Positions 5,118 through 7,550 of a DNA stretch of 7,550 bases are shown one piece after another. The notes under the pieces were generated by a model that saw only the letters and a list, made by a program, of their open reading frames with translations, was not told where the DNA came from and ran no database searches. The stretch is from positions 1-7,550 of the forward strand of contig JBAZTW010000058.1 in assembly GCA_041661665.1 (NCBI GenBank), read 5' to 3'. How positions within the stretch are numbered: position 1 is the first letter of the stretch; every line of letters begins with the position of its first letter. Made by a program: the position numbers and the translations under genes. This stretch comes from GWC2-45-44 sp041661665. Its GTDB lineage: Bacteria; Planctomycetota; Phycisphaerae; Sedimentisphaerales; UBA12454.

Positions 5118-6299
5118 ATGACAAATTCAGAAAATGAGGTTTTTGAAAAAGGGGTACAGAGTATGGATACTTGTGAAGATGAAATTGATTTGATGGACTA
5201 CTTTTTAGTTTTATGGAAGCGCAAGTGGTTCATTCTTTTGGCATCGGCTCTGCCGGCATTGATAGTGGGATTGGTTATATTTTTTTCGCCGAGAAGCAAC
5301 ACACTTACCCTTACATATAATCAGGCGTTGGGGGAAAAGGACTTTAGGATCCTTGAGGACACATTTTATAGTGAGGAAAATACAGGCAAGCTCATCGGCA
5401 AATTGCAGGCAGCGGATTTTAAAGACGTTGCCCAAAAATTGGCGGGCGCTCATATTCGTGAAATGGTTGCCTTTGAGGTTTCGCCATCGTTTTTGCTGGC
5501 AACGTCAGAAAACGTCAAAAGTTTCGAGGAAGCCCAGCAATTTAAACAGATAAAGGGGAGTCTTTTGTTGGTTCGTATAACATTAGATTCTGATAAAGAT
5601 ATAAGCCGAGCGGCTCTGATTTTCAGAGAGAACATCGAAACCATTATGCCGCTGTATTCGGAAAAGGAATATCTCAATCAGAGCGTTATTGGTTTTAAGG
5701 GCAAAATGGCCGCTATTGAGGAAACGAGATACACATTAAATCTGGGATTGGAAAGAAAAAAGTCAACATTAGAGAAATTAAATAAACTAAGTTCTGATGG
5801 ATTAGATAAGCTGCCGAGTGATAATATTGTTCTGCAGTTTAGCGATATAAAGGATAGCAGCGTTTATCTGCCTTTGCCCTATCAAAGGCAGGCAGTTGAA
5901 ACGCAGATAATTAACACCGAAGAGCAGGTGGAGACTAATAATGAAATGTATGATTATTACACCAGCCTGCTTAAATTGAGCGAAAGACTTTTAGGCTGTG
6001 TGGATAAGGCAATAACTTCGGATAATACGCTTGGGCAATTCTGTTCATCTTTGATTGATACGCAGACTGAGTACAAGGATAGTGTACAAATAGCGGATTA
6101 TTTGAAAGCTTATATCAAAAAGGTGGAAAACAAGGTGGCCAATAGTATGCCGATTACGGAAAAACCGCGGATTTGTCCTATTGCTAAAGGAACGGTAAAG
6201 AAGACCGGCATAGTTTTCGTGATAGCGTTTATGTTATCGGTATTTACGGCCTTTCTTCGCGAAGGCCTTCAGAAGAGAGAAGTAAGAAATGAGAAGTGA
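5118..6299 (+). CDS. Wzz-like chain-length determinant / polysaccharide co-polymerase family protein
   Basis: A 393-residue inner-membrane protein with the two-TM layout of the Wzz/PCP family. An acidic cytoplasmic N-terminus contains DEIDLMDYFLVLWKRKW (21-37), a typical Wzz entry motif. TM1 spans about 38-56 (FILLASALPALIVGLVIFF), and a periplasmic region of about 300 residues, partly predicted coiled coil, follows. A proline-bearing PIAKGTVKK at 354-362 then leads into TM2 (about 363-380). Such proteins set polysaccharide chain length or couple polymerisation to export. No tyrosine-kinase domain is attached. The start at 5118 is chosen because AGGAGG (5103-5108) stands 9 nt before it; an in-frame ATG at 5052 would add 22 atypical residues. 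The final KREVRNEK and the stop codon are encoded by the GAGAAGT-type repeat, so the original C-terminus may have been altered. Sequence similarity to named Wzz proteins is low. Confidence 0.75.
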   Translation: MTNSENEVFEKGVQSMDTCEDEIDLMDYFLVLWKRKWFILLASALPALIVGLVIFFSPRSNTLTLTYNQALGEKDFRILEDTFYSEENTGKLIGKLQAADFKDVAQKLAGAHIREMVAFEVSPSFLLATSENVKSFEEAQQFKQIKGSLLLVRITLDSDKDISRAALIFRENIETIMPLYSEKEYLNQSVIGFKGKMAAIEETRYTLNLGLERKKSTLEKLNKLSSDGLDKLPSDNIVLQFSDIKDSSVYLPLPYQRQAVETQIINTEEQVETNNEMYDYYTSLLKLSERLLGCVDKAITSDNTLGQFCSSLIDTQTEYKDSVQIADYLKAYIKKVENKVANSMPITEKPRICPIAKGTVKKTGIVFVIAFMLSVFTAFLREGLQKREVRNEK

Positions 6300-6330
6300 G
6301 AAAAGAGAAGTTAGAAGTTGGGAGTGAAAG
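6271..6330 (+). repeat. GAGAAGT-type degenerate repeat array 1
   Basis: Short purine-rich units of the form GAGAAGT(G/T)A run from the last codons of the Wzz-like gene to just before the TTG start of the four-helix-bundle gene. They supply that gene's ribosome site, GGGAG at 6320-6324. The 11-mer AAGTTAGAAGT at 6308-6318 recurs inverted at 6759-6769. Confidence 0.7.
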
Positions 6331-6726
6331 TTGGAAAAGAAAAATGATTTGTGCGAACGCACTTTTAACTTTTCTGTTCGGATATATAAGCTTTGCAAAG
6401 AGTTAGATACAAAAAGCATAAATGAGACAATAATTTGCAGACAATTGATTAAGAGCGGAACATAAATAGGTGCGAATATCGAGGAAGGTCAGGCAGGCCA
6501 AAGCAGGTCAGACTTTCTCTCCAAATATAATATAGCTTTAAAAGAAGCACGCGAAACTTTTTATTGGTTAAAATTGCTTGTAGCGGCTGAAGTTTTTCCG
6601 AAAAACAAGCTCGATGATTTATTGAACGAGTGTAATGAACTTGTTGCAATTTTAACTACGATAGTAAAGAAAGTGAGAAGTGAGAAAGAAGAAGTAAGAA
6701 GTGGAAAACGAGAAGTGAGAAGTTAG
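6331..6726 (+). pseudogene. Four-helix-bundle protein (23S rRNA intervening-sequence / S23 family) with an in-frame TAA
   Basis: From a TTG start, with GGGAG 6 nt upstream, to TAG at 6724 there is one frame of 131 codons interrupted only by TAA at 6463-6465 (codon 45). It carries the family pattern: FNFSVRIYKLCKEL, then RQLIKSGT[stop]IGANIEEG (the family usually reads SxTSIGANIxEG), then SRSDFLSKYNIALKEARETFYWLKLL and a last helix NKLDDLLNECNELVAILTTIVKK. The family forms small helical bundles, was first found in rRNA intervening sequences, and is related to the Avd accessory protein of diversity-generating retroelements; its usual role is unknown. The stop replaces an expected serine and is one base from TCA. 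The rest is intact, so inactivation is recent, or the stop is read through, or it is a sequencing error. The last 19 or so residues are repeat-encoded. Confidence 0.82.
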
Positions 6727-6730
6727 AAAA
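6671..6730 (+). repeat. GAGAAGT-type degenerate repeat array 2
   Basis: Tandem units such as GTGAGAAGTGAGAA and GAGAAGTGAGAAGTTAG occupy the 3' end of the four-helix-bundle gene and provide its stop codon. They resemble array 1 upstream and are the reverse complement in type of the segment at 6735-6773. Confidence 0.7.
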
Positions 6731-6734
6731 ACAG

Positions 6735-6773
6735 TACACTTCTTCCTTCTCACTTCATACTTCTAACTTTTTT
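6735..6773 (-). repeat. Inverted copy of the GAGAAGT-type repeat, possible terminator arm
   Basis: The pyrimidine-rich run (CTTCTTCCTTCTCACTTC and onward) is the reverse complement in type of arrays 1 and 2. TTCTAACTT at 6761-6769 pairs exactly with AAGTTAGAA at 6720-6728 and ends in a T-run (6768-6773). The pair could act as a weak terminator for the preceding genes, although the 32-nt intervening loop is long. Confidence 0.5.
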
Positions 6774-6829
6774 CGCACCCGACGGGGACGGAGTGCGCTT
6801 ATTGAGATGGATTTTTTTAGGAAAATGCT

Positions 6830-7550
6830 ATGATTAAAGGCATTATACTTGCCGGTGGTACAGGTTCACGGCTTTGGCCGCTTACAAAGGTTACCAACAA
6901 GCACCTGTTGGCAGTCGGACAAAAGCCGATGATTTACTATCCTGTCGAAAAGCTTGTCTCGGCAGGTATTGATGAAATCCTTATTGTAACCGGTGTTGAC
7001 CATATGGGCGATGTCGTCAACCTGCTTGGAAGCGGCAAGGATTTTAACTGTCGATTTACCTATAAAGTTCAGGATGCCGCAGGAGGAATCGCACAGGCTC
7101 TGGCTCTGGCGGAAAACTTTGCTGCTGACAGCGGCATAGCGGTTATTCTCGGCGACAATATTTTTGAAGCGTCTCTAAAACCTTATCTTAAAAAATTCGC
7201 CGCACAGAAAACAGGCGCCAGAGTTCTGCTGAAAAAAGTCGCTCACCCACAGCGGTTTGGTGTAGCAGAAATTGCGGATGGCAAGGTCAGCAAAATCGTT
7301 GAGAAGCCAAAGAAACCAAAAACAAATTATGCTGTTACCGGGATTTATTTTTACGACAATTCCGTTTTCAAGATAATCAAAACGCTAAAACCTTCCGGCA
7401 GGGGTGAACTGGAAATCACCGATGTCAACAATAGTTATATTAACGGCAGACAGATGGAATATGATATGCTCACCGGTTGGTGGACGGACGCAGGCACATT
7501 TGAGTCGCTTGCCAAAGCAAATGACTTAGTCATAAAGGACCCGCCAAAAT
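6830..7550 (+). CDS. Sugar-1-phosphate nucleotidyltransferase, glucose-1-phosphate thymidylyltransferase (RmlA) type, runs off right edge
   Basis: 240 codons are present, close to the full length of the short RmlA-like form (about 235-250 residues, from memory), so little is missing. These cytoplasmic enzymes condense a sugar 1-phosphate with dTTP (or another NTP) to give the activated sugar and pyrophosphate. The nucleotide loop LAGGTGSRLWPLTK (7-20) and NKHLLAVGQKPMIYYP (23-38) are intact. ILGDN carries the metal-binding Asp109. EKPKKPKTNYAVTGIYFYD and GRGELEITDVNN are the sugar-binding signatures, and GWWTDAGTFESL lies near the end. The start at 6830 has AGGA 7 nt upstream (6819-6822). It is co-directional with the Wzz-like gene 530 bp upstream, consistent with a surface-polysaccharide locus. 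Whether dTTP or UTP is the true substrate cannot be told from sequence. Confidence 0.93.
   Translation, partial: MIKGIILAGGTGSRLWPLTKVTNKHLLAVGQKPMIYYPVEKLVSAGIDEILIVTGVDHMGDVVNLLGSGKDFNCRFTYKVQDAAGGIAQALALAENFAADSGIAVILGDNIFEASLKPYLKKFAAQKTGARVLLKKVAHPQRFGVAEIADGKVSKIVEKPKKPKTNYAVTGIYFYDNSVFKIIKTLKPSGRGELEITDVNNSYINGRQMEYDMLTGWWTDAGTFESLAKANDLVIKDPPK

Noticed and set aside
6248..6267. GGCCTT/AAGGCC hairpin near the end of the Wzz-like gene
   Set aside because: It lies within the coding sequence before the stop and is followed by purine-rich sequence, not a T-run, so it is not a terminator.
6449..6649. 66-residue minus-strand frame
   Set aside because: It is antisense to the four-helix-bundle gene, whose forward frame has clear family motifs.
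6807..6833. Eight-codon frame (MDFFRKML) whose TGA overlaps the ATG of the RmlA-type gene
   Set aside because: The ATGA overlap is suggestive of coupling, but the frame has no ribosome site and no regulatory residue pattern; chance is enough to explain it.

Overview
The window looks like bacterial chromosome of moderate G+C (roughly 45% by eye), most likely a planctomycete of the Phycisphaerae/Sedimentisphaerales type. That placement is inference from memory: the 85-residue ribosomal protein bL28 has the form I associate with Planctomycetota, and the mix of a DegT-family aminotransferase, a LacI regulator, REP/RAYT debris and a four-helix-bundle S23 protein fits such genomes. No rRNA, tRNA or CRISPR array was seen.

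Layout. (1) 1-504, minus: 5' part of a DegT/DnrJ/EryC1/StrS aminotransferase running off the left edge. (2) 505-738: divergent control region with two matching 18-bp CG-centred operator-like palindromes, one over each predicted transcription start. (3) 739-1785, plus: LacI-family repressor, the likely ligand of those palindromes. (4) 1811-4166, minus: a housekeeping block, read right to left, of an unrecognised 55-residue cysteine-rich protein, rpmB (bL28) with a good promoter and an intrinsic terminator, and the ABC-F translation factor ettA. (5) 4197-4903: mobile-element debris, comprising a 191-bp element with 19-bp terminal inverted repeats and a frameshifted, N-terminally deleted RAYT transposase between two inverted REP-like hairpins. 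(6) 5118-7550, plus: surface-polysaccharide genes. A Wzz-like two-TM protein is followed by a four-helix-bundle (23S rRNA intervening-sequence family) gene with one in-frame TAA, and then a sugar-nucleotide pyrophosphorylase of the RmlA type running off the right edge.

How it fits together. The right-hand genes point to activated-sugar synthesis and export or chain-length control of an extracellular polysaccharide. The left-hand aminotransferase could also make an amino sugar, but it appears to be under its own LacI-type switch. The four-helix-bundle gene sits among GAGAAGT-type tandem repeats. These repeats encode the last residues of both that gene and the Wzz-like gene, and recur inverted on the far side, so the unit looks like an insertion between wzz and rmlA. 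The most interesting leads are the two-operator switch, the cysteine-rich small protein and the repeat-bounded four-helix-bundle cassette. I found no clear new multi-gene defence or RNA-guided system.
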